Part shown: piece after piece, positions 11,205-21,926 of the stretch
Layout: the number at the start of each line of letters is the position of its first letter
Position numbering within the stretch: the stretch's first letter is position 1
Origin: Patiria pectinifera
Taxonomy: Eukaryota; Echinodermata; Asteroidea; Valvatida; Asterinidae
NCBI GenBank assembly: GCA_029964075.1
Contig: CM057129.1
Location: 10,159,430 to 10,223,429 of the forward strand
DNA length: 64,000 bases
Direction: 5' to 3'
Translations under genes and position numbers: made by a program
The notes under the pieces: model-generated
Databases searched by the model: none
Seen by the model: only the letters and a program-made list of their open reading frames with translations
Told to the model about the DNA's origin: nothing

Positions 11205-12038
11205 TTAATTAATTGACTCCGGGTAAAGGAGGAAGCCACTGAATGAGGTGTAGTGATAGTTGGAATCACTATACGCCCTACCGTACATAAGATACATCGT
11301 GTCTCCACGCTGCAGAACCAGCACAGCGCTTCCAGACAACTGACCTCGTTGATTTGTTTCACCATAGGTGGTAATCACCTTGTGGTTGTTTTTAACAAGA
11401 TGGATGTAAAGGTTACGGCTGTTGCTATACTTAAGAATAGAAAACGTAAATACGTAGGTGCCCGGCACACTACATGTGAACGTGCCGGTCTCGAGATCGA
11501 AGCGGGTACCCGGCAGAAGCGTCTCGGTCTGCAGGAATGGCAAACGGGTGTCGTGACTCGTAGATTCATCCGAGGTGCTCGTCCTCACCACGGTGAATGC
11601 TACCTGCTGACTGGAGTCGTCTGGTGTCTGTCCTGGCTCACCCTTCTGACCTTTGACACCAGCCTGACCGGCTGCTCCAACAAGACCCGGTGGGCCTCTC
11701 GGACCTATCTTGCCGGGCAGACCAATCCCATCGTCACCTTTAGACCCAGTGTTCCCAGGTGCTCCCCGCTCACCCATAGGTCCAATAGGGCCAATCACAC
11801 CTTGCTGACCTTCATCGCCCTTTGACCCCGACTGACCATACGGCCCCATCGGTCCTACTGGCCCAGGCAGACCTGGTATGCCGGGTATTGCGGCAGGGCC
11901 CTGGCAGCACTGCTGACACACCTGAGACGCAGGACCATCGCCATCCGAGGGAACCGGCCCAGTAACGGAAGCTCGGAGCTTGACAGAGTTACCCAGAAGG
12001 AGGGCGATTGACAGAATGGTGGCCACGCAGATCCTCAT
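11205..12038 (-). CDS. Secreted collagen-like C1q-domain protein B, coding exon
   Basis: 277 residues from the ATG that directly follows a TTTTCTTTACAG acceptor; the open frame extends five codons further up into the intron and that longer start is rejected. It has the same layout as gene A: signal peptide, CQQCCQ cluster, Gly-X-Y stalk with the GIG interruption, and C1q head. The signal peptide and stalk start are nearly identical to A. Differences cluster in the head, for example [15 protein letters not shown] and TTYGETNQRGQ. One residue present in A and C is missing in MYLMYGR. AATAAA lies shortly after the stop. An in-frame ATG in the inferred exon 1 would add 10 residues before the signal peptide. 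Confidence 0.9.
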   Translation of the reverse strand: MRICVATILSIALLLGNSVKLRASVTGPVPSDGDGPASQVCQQCCQGPAAIPGIPGLPGPVGPMGPYGQSGSKGDEGQQGVIGPIGPMGERGAPGNTGSKGDDGIGLPGKIGPRGPPGLVGAAGQAGVKGQKGEPGQTPDDSSQQVAFTVVRTSTSDESTSHDTRLPFLQTETLLPGTRFDLETGTFTCSVPGTYVFTFSILKYSNSRNLYIHLVKNNHKVITTYGETNQRGQLSGSAVLVLQRGDTMYLMYGRAYSDSNYHYTSFSGFLLYPESIN

Positions 12039-15000
12039 CTGTAAAGAAAACAATACAGGGCCTATTATGTAAAACTAAAAACAAAATCAATAAGCAATAC
12101 GAAATAGGCATATCGATGTTACATACACTGAAGAGTTTGTCATTGAGACACGTGTGACTTCATAATAATTTTAGAGGAATCATTATTCAGAGAATGTGTT
12201 CGGCGTGATGACAGTGGCCTATCCGGGGGCAAGGGGCTATAACATTATATGAAGAGGTTTTTAATCGGTTTCCATGGCAACTGAGGGCAATCCACATTAT
12301 TGGGCTTGTCATTGTTTTTGCCCGCCGGTATGAGTTAGGAAATGAGACCGAATTATATTACATTTTTATGGGGGCGGCGTGCCCTTTCCACTGTCATGAC
12401 AGAATCAATTAAACATCACCACACCGACCTCGATGGTCCGCGCCTGAAGACTTGAAGATCAGGTCCAAGAAGAGATCAAAAGGAATTCACTGTAGGCTGA
12501 AAAATAATAAACAAAGACAACTGGTAACGTTTATGCTTGAGTAAAGGAAGAAATACTTTATTCATCGATTTTAATACAATTTTGAGGTTTTTTTTTCACT
12601 TTCGTTGATCAATAATCATTCGAAACCAGGAACAATACAAAGATTATTTGTATTTTCGTGACCGAATACGCCCAGAAAAGGCAACATGTGTTAATAACAC
12701 TTTGTGATAATTTTCTCAGGAACCTGAATGCTCCCTGAAATCAACATTAAATTGATTCAAACGCTTTCATGCAAGCCTTTTTTTCAAATTAATCATATTT
12801 TTGAGGCACTATTAACTCATTGAATCATATTTGAAAGCATAATTATGTGAGTTTTTAAAACGGCATATTCTGCATTTAAATATGTTTTTCCCGTCCAATT
12901 TCACACCTTGCTCATTCAATGTGTGAACACTTTCTTTCAAATTTGCATACAAACGCGTAAGCCCTCTCAAACCCAGTTGAATTGAGCGAACGATCAAATT
13001 ATTTAAGGGTATCTCCACTATACGCATACAAAAGTAGGCAATTGACGTATTTGCATTGAATTTATTTTGCTTTGGATTTCAGTCCAGCTCGGGAATTCAA
13101 CTTCATGCTTACGTTCACAAAAGTCAAACATGTTTAATAAAATTCGGCAGTTTAGCCAGATCATGTGGTGGCTCTAAGGGTGCGGAGAAGGCGCCCTCCC
13201 CCGGCAAAGACCAAATAGTTATCAAAAAAGGCAAATTTCGATTGAGAGAGCCCTTCCACCCTCACCCTTTCTCCCGGCACAAACTTTGCCCGGCAATAAA
13301 CTCTCTGGATCCGCCCTTGAAAATATTATTTGTCAGTGTTAAAACAAATGATAAAATGACATGACTTTTGATAAAATTTCATGAAGCAATTTACACACTT
13401 TTGTTTTAATTGTCAGGGAAGGAAACATGACAGGAACATTGTTAGGTGGCTAGATTATAGAAAGAATGACATTTTGAGCACTCGCCCAAAATGAGGTTTA
13501 TTGCGCAAAAAAATATACTCTTTTCATATTTAGTCCATATTAACCAGTTTGTTAATTGTTGTAATCACTCTGTGGAAATCAAAATATAATTAAAAAGAAA
13601 CTCAAAATCAATCAAATTAATTTTGTTATCGCTAAAACGATAAACGGTTAATGCAGTCTTCAATCTTTTTCTATAGTTTGCATGCATATCTCTCTTTTAG
13701 TTCTTTTAGTTCTCTTATTTTGGGGGGGTTTGTTTTACGAGACTGTATGTAGTACGTAAACATGAAAGAAAAAATCTCGTGCGTGTTTCGTCATTAACCA
13801 ATATGAAGAACCGGGTAAAATTAGGACAAGAAATCCGCTTTTTTTTAAGGGAAGATGCAAAATATAAATTGACGCTCGAATAATTTGTGCAAACCTCAAC
13901 TCTTAACATGATTTTACAAAAATGTATCCAGCCATGGGCGTCGCCAGGATTTTGTGTGTGTAGAGGAGGACAAAGCATACCCCCCCCCTATCATTTTCCC
14001 GATTGATACATTTTTGAGGGTGTCCAGGGACATTTGCATCCCAGCCAATAAAATTAACAACAATATGATATTCGCACCTCTTTCTTCTATTTTCTTTTTA
14101 TCCTTTTTTTTCTCCTGTTTCTGTTTTGTTTGCATGTCCGGGGGGTAATTTAAACTTGAATAAAATGTGTGTGATCATGATCCGATTTGTTCGTTACGCC
14201 CTAAAGTATATTCTGACAATTGACATTTTTATCCTACAACGCTTGAAAGTAACGCTTAGACCTATCGTTGCAGACCAGTAATACATTTCAATAGACCACA
14301 ATGTTAAAAGTTTCATATCCCCACTTCAGAAATTCAGGTAAAATACACATAACTCTTTGAGGACTGTTCAAGACGTACATCAAATTAAAGATTATTTCAT
14401 CATCCTTCATTTTTCTGTTTTCTGGGGTTCAATCATCTAGGTGATCAAAGATGATCACCCCTAAAAGCAGGCCTGAAGCCAATCGCCATTTTGAAAATGG
14501 AAGCCTACGCTCCACTGCAAAATAGAGGCATTTTAGGGCCGAATCATTATCCACATTTCACAGAAATACGAGCTGGCAGTCCTCTGCACGGCTTTAAACC
14601 TTGAAGTTCTTAAAAAAAAAATCAAGTTCATGGCCTTCTAAATGCTCTAATTCTGAAGAATTTGAAAGCATGCAGTTCGCGATTTTGCAGGCAAAGACAA
14701 TTTCGGACTGATTTGCTGGCCTGCACCCATAAACAGAAATGGTTCATAGACACAGTTTAAAAAACACATTACGCAAAAGGTATTGAAATTATCCGAATTT
14801 TCAATAACACAACATAGGACAGGATGTTTCAGATGTCCCGATTTCCTTTAAACGTTTTTCCGTGGCCAACTTCCGCATAACCTTTTATCCTGTATTAGCT
14901 AGAGTGATTTCCGGGGGGAAAAGGTGAGCGCATCGCATCGGGATTTCAGGTTTGACAATAAACAGGGAAAACTAGAGAGAAAATAAAGGAGGTGATTGAT

Positions 15001-15634
15001 CATACTGAGATTATGGGCAGTCGAGCTCTCGCAAGATTTATTTCGTTTAATTAATTAAATTTATCATCTGACAAAATTGTGAAAGTGCATGAACTCCAAT
15101 AACAATAAGGAACTTGATGTAATACACTCTTAAAAAAGCTACAGCCATGGTTGACTGGAAAACCGGCGAATCTGAATGGCAATAAAAACTATAAAACTTC
15201 CATGAATTTATAGTATTGTTTTCACTATTCAGTATTTAGGGCAATTAAAATGCGTCGAGGGTGCACGAAGTAAGTATGAGCTGAAATATTGTCAGACAGG
15301 AATCCCGAACAAATAAAAAAATCGTGACTATTTGCTTTTAGCTATATTATTGCCTGATTTTGGCCTCACAAAATTTTGGTCTAAATCCGCATCAACTGTT
15401 CAGACTAAGAGCTAATTTAGTGGTATTCTATGCACCATAGTACCTGGTTAAGATTCAAGCACCAATATCACATAATAAGTTATCCAATAACCGTATGGGA
15501 ATGGGATCATCATGGTCGGAAATATTTACAGCGCACTGTTTTGGCTATAAGCATTTTTGTGTCAATATCATGTATCAAATAGATCAATCCCAAATTTGGA
15601 AGAATTATCGTAAAATATTATTTCAAACACTCAC
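12039..15634 (-). other. Inferred first intron of C1q gene B
   Basis: 3596 bases from the GTGAGTGT donor at 15634 to the acceptor at 12039. It contains a hAT-like repeat at about 13149-13320 and no supported gene. It lacks the PIF-like MITE of unit A. Confidence 0.55.
13149..13320. mobile_element. hAT-like short element (unit B)
   Basis: Left end GGTGGCTCTAAGGGTG and right end CTCTGGATCCGCCCTTG are imperfect inverted repeats of the common hAT type. The interior matches the unit C copy at about 23100-23256. No coding capacity; target duplication not resolved. Confidence 0.5.
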
Positions 15635-15714
15635 CGTGCAATTCTTGTTCGATCTTGCAAACATTTCTCTCGGGTTGTCGTCTGGATGTGGACATGAGCT
15701 GCGGTCGTTGTGAG
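15635..15714 (-). other. Inferred 5' UTR exon 1 of C1q gene B
   Basis: Ends AATTGCACG before the GTGAGTGT donor at 15634, as in units A and C. Two ATGs are present on the minus strand. The first is out of frame and opens a short frame overlapping the main start. The second is in frame with the coding exon if the inferred splice is right. Start of transcription is inferred from the TATA box at 15737-15744. Confidence 0.5.
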
Positions 15715-15729
15715 GAGTGAGCCGGCAGC

Positions 15730-16055
15730 TTGTGACTTAAATATTGACGTCGATTTTCTGAGCAGTGACTGAGGAACTTGCGAGCCCGGTTTGTGATTGG
15801 CCCCTTGCGCGCTCTCAATCATATATCACCGACTCGCTTCATATTAATGGGACGGAAATTATAATATTGCATTGTCACACGTTAAACCCAAAGTTTGTAT
15901 CACTGACACTGATATAGCCGCATCTGATTGGTGGAATGAGCGTAGGGATGTCGGTAACACGTTCAAACACGTGGATTGTGATTGGCACCTGTCAATTACA
16001 GACCACTCACTTGTGGTCACCGACTTGTTGGGTGACTAACTTTGATTGGTGGATA
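15730..16055 (-). promoter_or_regulatory. TATA/CCAAT promoter of C1q gene B
   Basis: Minus-strand ATATTTAA at 15737-15744 with CGACGTCA beside it, and CCAAT boxes near 15797, 15931, 15980 and 16044. Spacing is as in units A and C. Confidence 0.55.
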
Positions 16056-16059
16056 GAAT

Positions 16060-17250
16060 AATGACGTACACCGGCCATACGTGATCCAATCAGTGTTTGT
16101 TTTGCGCTTCGTTTTATTTAATGGAACCATGCATTTGGTGGCTAGTAATGTGTAGTCAGGTCATGCAGTTTACGTTTGTAATAGAAAAAGGTGAAATGAA
16201 TTTAGCTTGAAAAAAAAAACACTCAGAACGTAAATATAGTGTGTGTGCATAATATTTGGTCCATGTACAGTTGCCGCCCTCGAACGGTGTAAATATACTT
16301 ATTTTGCGCATCCCAGCCGTTCCCAAAGGCAACTTTATTATAATCATTGATCTCCCCCCATCCACACGCGCTCTCGGACAGACCACCTTCTCGGTATGCA
16401 ATCGACCTTGCACCTGCAAAACCCCCTCTCTGCTTATTGAACACAACCTGTATACTAAAACCAAACACAGAAATATGCCAACCCCAATCTTGACCATTGC
16501 CCAACCAACACCCAATCCCAAACTCACCAAACTGTTTGGATCCAACCGCATACAACAGACTTCTTTCCTCAACAAAATCCCAACCTTCAATAGCCGAAGC
16601 AAAAAGTGGCGTAGCGCGGTCATATTTATTGAGTCGGGGGCTAAAATGTTTCGAACATCCGTGGTGAAATGTAGACACATTTTTTCACCGGACATTTAGC
16701 TTCTGTAAAATCAAAAAGCAGGGGGTGGTGGTAGTTAGGCTGGTACCATCTGTCGATGGGGGCGCTGTTTACAACCGACAATTATGAACACTATAACCGA
16801 CACTAAAATGGTGCTTTTCAGGGCGATACAGGCGTGTTATTAAAAAAAAGAGGCATCCGAAACGGTATATCACGCAAACAATTGGGTGGTAAGTGGTGGT
16901 GAAATAAGGGCATTTGAATGGAAAAGGGCACTCTTCACAAAATATTTGGGGCGGGAGTAAATCATCCCCCCCCCCACCGCTGCCTACGCCTATGCATCCC
17001 TTTACCTCCTGACCACCCAGGGCAGCCTACGGTGGATCCCCTATACCCCACATTTACGGTAAGGCGGCTCGAGATCGGGGGGGGGGGGTGTTTATTTAAT
17101 GCCAGGGTGCTGTTGTTCTCCTTTCCATTAATATTTCCATCAAGAGGAAGAGGATGAGTAAGTCGATTTTACAACAGTTGTGTCGTCTATTGTAGCTCTC
17201 GTAAAATAATCGATATTTTTTTTCCAATTGAGGGGGCCGCATTAATTTGC
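16060..17250. other. Spacer upstream of C1q promoter B, no gene
   Basis: C-rich and AT-rich non-coding stretch homologous to 7430-8250 in unit A. It includes a frame open for 179 codons at 16156-16695, minus, and overlapping open frames on both strands. None has a recognisable domain or is kept in units A and C. Confidence 0.45.
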
Positions 17251-17254
17251 TTAA

Positions 17255-17706
17255 CCCTAAAGGGGCCGGGTTATTTTGACCATCTCTCAGCCGGGGGGGG
17301 GGGGGCGGATTCCGCCCCCCCCCCTAAGATATCGGCCATCGAGTGACAAAACATGTTGAAACTCGGCACATGCATAGAGCAACTCTTCCTAAACATACCC
17401 AAGAAATTTCATGACTATAGGTCAAAGGGTTTTGGAATTATGGCTAATTAATTATTCATATGTACGAATGGCAATGGCTCTGCTACACACGATATACGAA
17501 AAAAATTCAGTTTCACGGCGCGTAGCGCTGAAAAATTTTTCTACGCGGCAACCCGTGGTCCGATTTTTATGTTTTTTTTAGATGCGATGCGCAAAAAAGA
17601 AAAGGCTAAGTCTCATAACAGCTCAGGTCGCGAAAAAGGTTTTTTTAGAGGCTATCACGGAACATGTTGAGGGGGGGGCGGATTACGCCCCCCGGTCCCT
17701 TTAGGG
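17255..17706. mobile_element. piggyBac-like MITE
   Basis: 452 bases with termini CCCTAAAGGGGCCGGG and CCGGTCCCTTTAGGG, flanked by TTAA on both sides (17251-17254 and 17707-17710). Subterminal G-runs beside GGCGGATT-CGCC motifs occur on both sides. Unit A has the empty site near 8235-8255. TTAA target and CCC termini are the piggyBac hallmark; no transposase is encoded. Confidence 0.75.
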
Positions 17707-17740
17707 TTAAACGATGTGTCAAATCCGCCCTGCTGGTAGA

Positions 17741-17974
17741 CAGCGGCGTAGCCACTGGGGTGGAGTGGGGGAGGGATGGGGTGAAGGGGGCTTGGGCTTA
17801 CACGCACCTGTAGAAAATAATATCCCGCAGTCGTCCCCCGGATATAATTAATTCCCATAAATGACCATGCGGTTATAAGGTATAACAGAAATTGCCCTCC
17901 CCCTTCCCTCCCACTGGAATAACATCTTGTAACTCCACCAATGCCCCATGGTGGGAACTCTGGCTTCACTGCTG
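17741..17974. mobile_element. hAT-like MITE (unit B)
   Basis: 234 bases, CAGCGGCGTAGCCAC to TGGCTTCACTGCTG, flanked by perfect 8-bp CTGGTAGA duplications at 17733-17740 and 17975-17982. Orthologous to the copy at 8279-8516. Confidence 0.75.
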
Positions 17975-18689
17975 CTGGTAGACCGGTTCCAGTTTCCTAT
18001 TATATTATCAAGTCTAAATACTGAGGTAGGGAACCATGCTGTGTACACCGCAAGAAACGAATAAATGTCAGGTCACGAATTAAATAAATAAAAACTAGAA
18101 ATATCTGCAGTACCGGGTTATGAAGCCTATTTTACAAACAAAAGACTAAACGTGGGCCGATTGTTTTGGTCGGCGTCTCATTCAAAAGTGAATAACCTTT
18201 GTAGCTCTATAGAAACAAGAAAACTTGAGAAAAAAAAAGATGGGGCTGTAATAAACTAATATACGAACTAGGTTTAAACGTGTTTTGGGTTGATTTCCTA
18301 GGTCGATTTTATTTAAGTTTTTTTTTTCTTTTTTGCTTAATTGAGAAGGGCCGTTTTGTTGTCTAAAATCATGACAACACGGCTATTTTTCTAATTTGTA
18401 GTCGTTGCAATGGGTTTTTATTATTTTGATGACAGGGCACGTTTCAACAAAATATCCTGATTATCAATATAAATATTGAGCTTTTTATTCGTTACCAATG
18501 AAGCAAAAAAACCTGGGGAAAAAAAACATGAATAATTAGCTGTACAACAACTCGCAATTTCAAGCTTTCAAAAATGATGGGATGGCCTAAATGTTGGACA
18601 ATCCATCACGATTATTTTCTCTGCACGTTACCATCCATGAATTCAGTGAGCAGCTTGTTAAGTTGAAAACTTACATCAAAAATCGCTAA

Positions 18690-19050
18690 GGCGAAGTAAA
18701 AAAAAAATGTTTCTTGTCCCGCCCGCTTCCTTTTTTGAGGCCGGCTGGGTTTTTATATATATATATATATTTTTTAAATGCAGTAAAAAAACACCGAACA
18801 AGTCCACGGTTAAAGCAAATGCGTCTAAAACTGTTCATTGTAGACCAATACAACTCTAAATGACACTGTCAATGTGTTCAGTTCTCTTGTCCAACTTGTC
18901 TTCCATTTTAAAAGTGTCTTTGAACACAAACGGTTGCAGGAAATGTCAAAATGGCGGCCATCTTGAAAAAATAATAATAAAAAGCCCCTCTTCCTCTTTT
19001 TTTTCTCAAAAACCCGGAACAGAATTTTTTTTTATTCGGTCTAATATATT
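18690..19050. mobile_element. Uncharacterised insertion with A-rich inverted ends
   Basis: Unit A (about 9200-9225) and the partial copy near 56505-56550 lack this stretch. Its ends are imperfect inverted repeats: AAAAAAAAAATGTTTCTTG and, inverted on the other side, AAAAAAAAATTCTGTTCC. A (TA)n run lies inside. No coding region; the superfamily is not assigned. Confidence 0.4.
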
Positions 19051-19098
19051 CGAAAACGATGTAGCTCCATCGACCAATATACCAAAGCTGCGGTTGTA

Positions 19099-19792
19099 CC
19101 GGGTGTGTAAAAAAAAAACCGGTACCCAAACCCCAAACATTATAATTCATATTTTTAAAAAAATATTTGGCACCGACCATAATAATGACTGGAAAGCCAA
19201 TTTCATAAGCTACTTTTTGATGAAAAACATAATAAAATTGCTCAATCTGTTCAAACAATATCACCATTTAAACACAATGGAAATGACCCTAAAACCTCTT
19301 CGTCCAAAAATGCGATTTCAAGAATCGTCGTCCAAATTGTTTTCAAACATGCACCAGCGATAAAACCTCAGTTTAAAAGTTGAACATATTCAACAAGGTC
19401 CTTTTGAAGGCCCGTTTTTTGAACAAAGTGGAATTTGTAAATCATACTGCTTGCCTAACAAGGGTTGTTAATAAAGATATTGTGTACTACAGTTGTTGAC
19501 ACTTTTAAAACAAGCATTCTGTGTCATTTTTGTTGTTGTTCCAAACAGTAAGAATACACAATAAACTGGGGTTTTTTTGACGAAACGGTCTTAGGGTCAT
19601 TGCGTTTAAGTGGTGATAATCTTTGAATGGATTGAGCAATTTCATTAGTTTTTTTTTTCTCAAAAAGAAGGTTGTGCGATTGTCTTTCCAGTCATTATTA
19701 CTTTTGATGCAACACATTTATTTAAATGTGAAATATATTTTTGGGGGTTTGGGTTCCGCTTCTTTTTTCTTTCTTTTTTTTGACTCACCCTG
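19099..19792. mobile_element. Long palindromic mariner/Tc1-like MITE
   Basis: An imperfect palindrome with arms of roughly 250-280 bases, ends CCGGGTGTGTAAAA and TTTTGACTCACCCTG, flanked by TA at 19097-19098 and 19793-19794. Unit A (GTGCTATTAAAAC, near 9250) and the 56.5 kb copy (GTGCTATTGAAAC) show the empty TA site. Open frames inside are by-products of the palindrome. The TA target supports a mariner/Tc1 origin. Confidence 0.75.
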
Positions 19793-20494
19793 TATTAAAA
19801 CAAACTATATCAAGACACACAATTCTACAATATTGGCTTTTTTAGGTTCAGCAACAATAAAAAAAAAAATACAATACATTCATAATTTTCTTCAATAATT
19901 GAAAAAAAAAAAAAAAAAAAAATAAAAATATCTGTATGGTAACATCATGGTAACATCAAATCCCCATCATATATAATACATTCGATTGTATGCTGCAATT
20001 CAAATGCATACACCTTTTTCCAAAAAAGAAAATCTTTTTGAGGATTAATGATATCAGGGCGAGTCTCCAACCATCCAAGAATAACCCAACCGTAGCAGAA
20101 ACAATGTACGTTTTTCAATCGTCGTTACTTATCTTTCATGTTATTAAAATTCTACTAACAATATTTCATTCCACAGTGGAAAAAATATAATTATTGTCAA
20201 ATATCTTAAAGCAAACTTTCGTAATATATCTCTCAATACTCGTCTACGAAAAGCTAAATTACAAGCACTAAGAATTGTAAATGTATTGCCTATACGGAAC
20301 TGTGCAGTGCAATATAATCACATACATTATTTTTAATAGATACATCTGATAACTCCCGATTAGATTATTTGAACAGTATATTTCTTATATGTTGGCTCAT
20401 ACGATTACCAGCTTAAAACATTACACCATATTTAGAATGCTGCAGCTGCCCGACTGATTATCTCGAGAAGTAAAGATCGCAAAGCAGACGTGCA

Positions 20495-20790
20495 TCCATA
20501 CTTCAGGAACTACATTGGCTCTCGGTTACACGGTGCGAATAGATTCTTTGTTAGTTTTCAGACTTATCCGTCGAGTTGAGTTCAGTTCATGAGTTTAAAA
20601 TTCGCACTGAAAGCTGTGATGGGGCTAAGTTCAACAATCCTAAAGTGTGTCCAAAGCCTAACAAAGCACACGGGATCGTGCTATTACCATGTGGAGCAGA
20701 CTGTCAGCCAAAATGAGACAGATTTATGAATTTGGAAATTTTCAATCTCAGCTAAAAATATTTCCGTGTAAAAAAATATTATTTGTATCC
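20495..20790 (+). pseudogene. Degenerate LINE reverse transcriptase C-terminus (unit C)
   Basis: TCAGGAACTACATTGGCTCT at 20502-20521 encodes the QELHWL signature; the rest is more decayed than in unit B. Confidence 0.5.
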
Positions 20791-21002
20791 TTTTTTTAAC
20801 GCAGTTTTTATGTCGTGCAAACCGTTTCGATATTTTAATGCTATACATGCATTAAAAATTAATTACTTTCATCATGCGTATTTAATTCATAGTTAATTTA
20901 TTGGTTATTGTTTCGGCAAAATGGAAAAGGAAAATGGTGTGTTTTTTTTTTGGGGGGGGGCGCACTGCTCTTGTATATTTATGCGGGGTGATGATTAGTT
21001 AA

Positions 21003-21926
21003 TTAATTAACTGATTCCGGGTAAAGGAGGAAGCCACTGAATGAGGTGTACTGATAGGTGGGATTACTATGCACCCTACCGTACATGGTAAGATACACCG
21101 TGTCTCCTCGCTGCAGGACCAGCACTGCGCTCCCAGACAACTGACTACGTTGATTTGATATACCATGGGTAGTGACCACCTTGTAGTTGTTATTAACAAG
21201 ATGGATGTGAAGGTTACCGCTGTTGCTATACTTAAGACCAGAGAACGTAAATACGTAGGTGCCCGGCACACTACAGGTGAACGTGCCGGTCCCGAGATCG
21301 AAGCTGGTACCCGGCAGAAGGGTCTCGATATACTCGAAGGGCAAACGGGTGTCGTGACTCGTAGAGGTAAACGAGTCGCTAATCCTCACCACGGTGAATG
21401 CCACCCGCTGGTTGGAGTCGTCTGGTGTCTCCCCTGACTCACCCTTCTGACCTTTGACACCAGCCTGGCCGGCTGCTCCAACAAGACCCGGTAGTCCTCT
21501 CGGACCTATCTCGCCGGGCAGACCAATCCCATTGTCACCTTTGACACCAGTTTCCCCAGTTCCTCCAACGAATCCCGGTAGTCCTCTCGGACCTATCTTG
21601 CCGGGCAGACCAATCCCATTGTCACCTTTAGACCCAGTGTTCCCAGGTGCTCCCCGATCACCCATAGGCCCAATAGGGCCAATCTCACCTTTTTGACCTG
21701 CATCGCCCTTTGACCCCGACTGACCATACGGCCCCATTGGTCCTACCGGTCCAGGCCGACCTGGTATGCCGGGTATTGCAGCAGGTCCCTGGCAACACTG
21801 CTGACACACCTGAGACGCAGGACCATCACCGTCCGAGGAAACCGGCCCAGTAACGGAAGCTCGGAGCTTGACTGAGTTACCCAGAAGAAGGGCGATTGAC
21901 AGAATGGTGGCGACGCAGATCTTCAT
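21003..21926 (-). CDS. Secreted collagen-like C1q-domain protein C, coding exon
   Basis: 307 residues from the ATG directly after a TTTTCTTTACAG acceptor. An upstream in-frame ATG inside the intron would add 24 residues and is rejected. The signal peptide equals that of gene A. The stalk is longer than in A and B because a 29-residue stretch (GDNGIGLPG through TGVK) is followed by a close copy of itself, an 87-bp tandem duplication, so two GIG interruptions are present. The head (about residues 177-307) differs from A and B in exposed stretches such as [11 protein letters not shown] and [19 protein letters not shown]. No AATAAA is seen right after the stop. An in-frame ATG in the inferred exon 1 would add 21 residues. 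Confidence 0.9.
   Translation of the reverse strand: MKICVATILSIALLLGNSVKLRASVTGPVSSDGDGPASQVCQQCCQGPAAIPGIPGRPGPVGPMGPYGQSGSKGDAGQKGEIGPIGPMGDRGAPGNTGSKGDNGIGLPGKIGPRGLPGFVGGTGETGVKGDNGIGLPGEIGPRGLPGLVGAAGQAGVKGQKGESGETPDDSNQRVAFTVVRISDSFTSTSHDTRLPFEYIETLLPGTSFDLGTGTFTCSVPGTYVFTFSGLKYSNSGNLHIHLVNNNYKVVTTHGISNQRSQLSGSAVLVLQRGDTVYLTMYGRVHSNPTYQYTSFSGFLLYPESVN

Larger units (their letters stand above)
10070..19985. repeat. Tandem duplication unit B
   Basis: Second homologous segment, with the same order of landmarks as unit A. It is longer because it carries a TTAA-flanked MITE (17255-17706), an uncharacterised insertion (about 18690-19050) and a TA-flanked palindromic element (19099-19792), all absent from unit A. 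Confidence 0.75.

Noticed and set aside
11253..11825. 190-codon open frame opposite C1q gene B (also 2953-3396, 21454-21696)
   Set aside because: Collagen codons on the minus strand leave the other strand open; no independent domain, and not kept as a complete frame in all three units.
16156..16695. 179-codon open frame, minus strand
   Set aside because: It lies in the upstream spacer, overlaps open frames on both strands and is broken in units A and C.
19099..19792. Protein-coding frames of 119-167 codons at 18860-19363
   Set aside because: They follow the arms of a palindromic MITE and low-complexity T/A runs; no domain.
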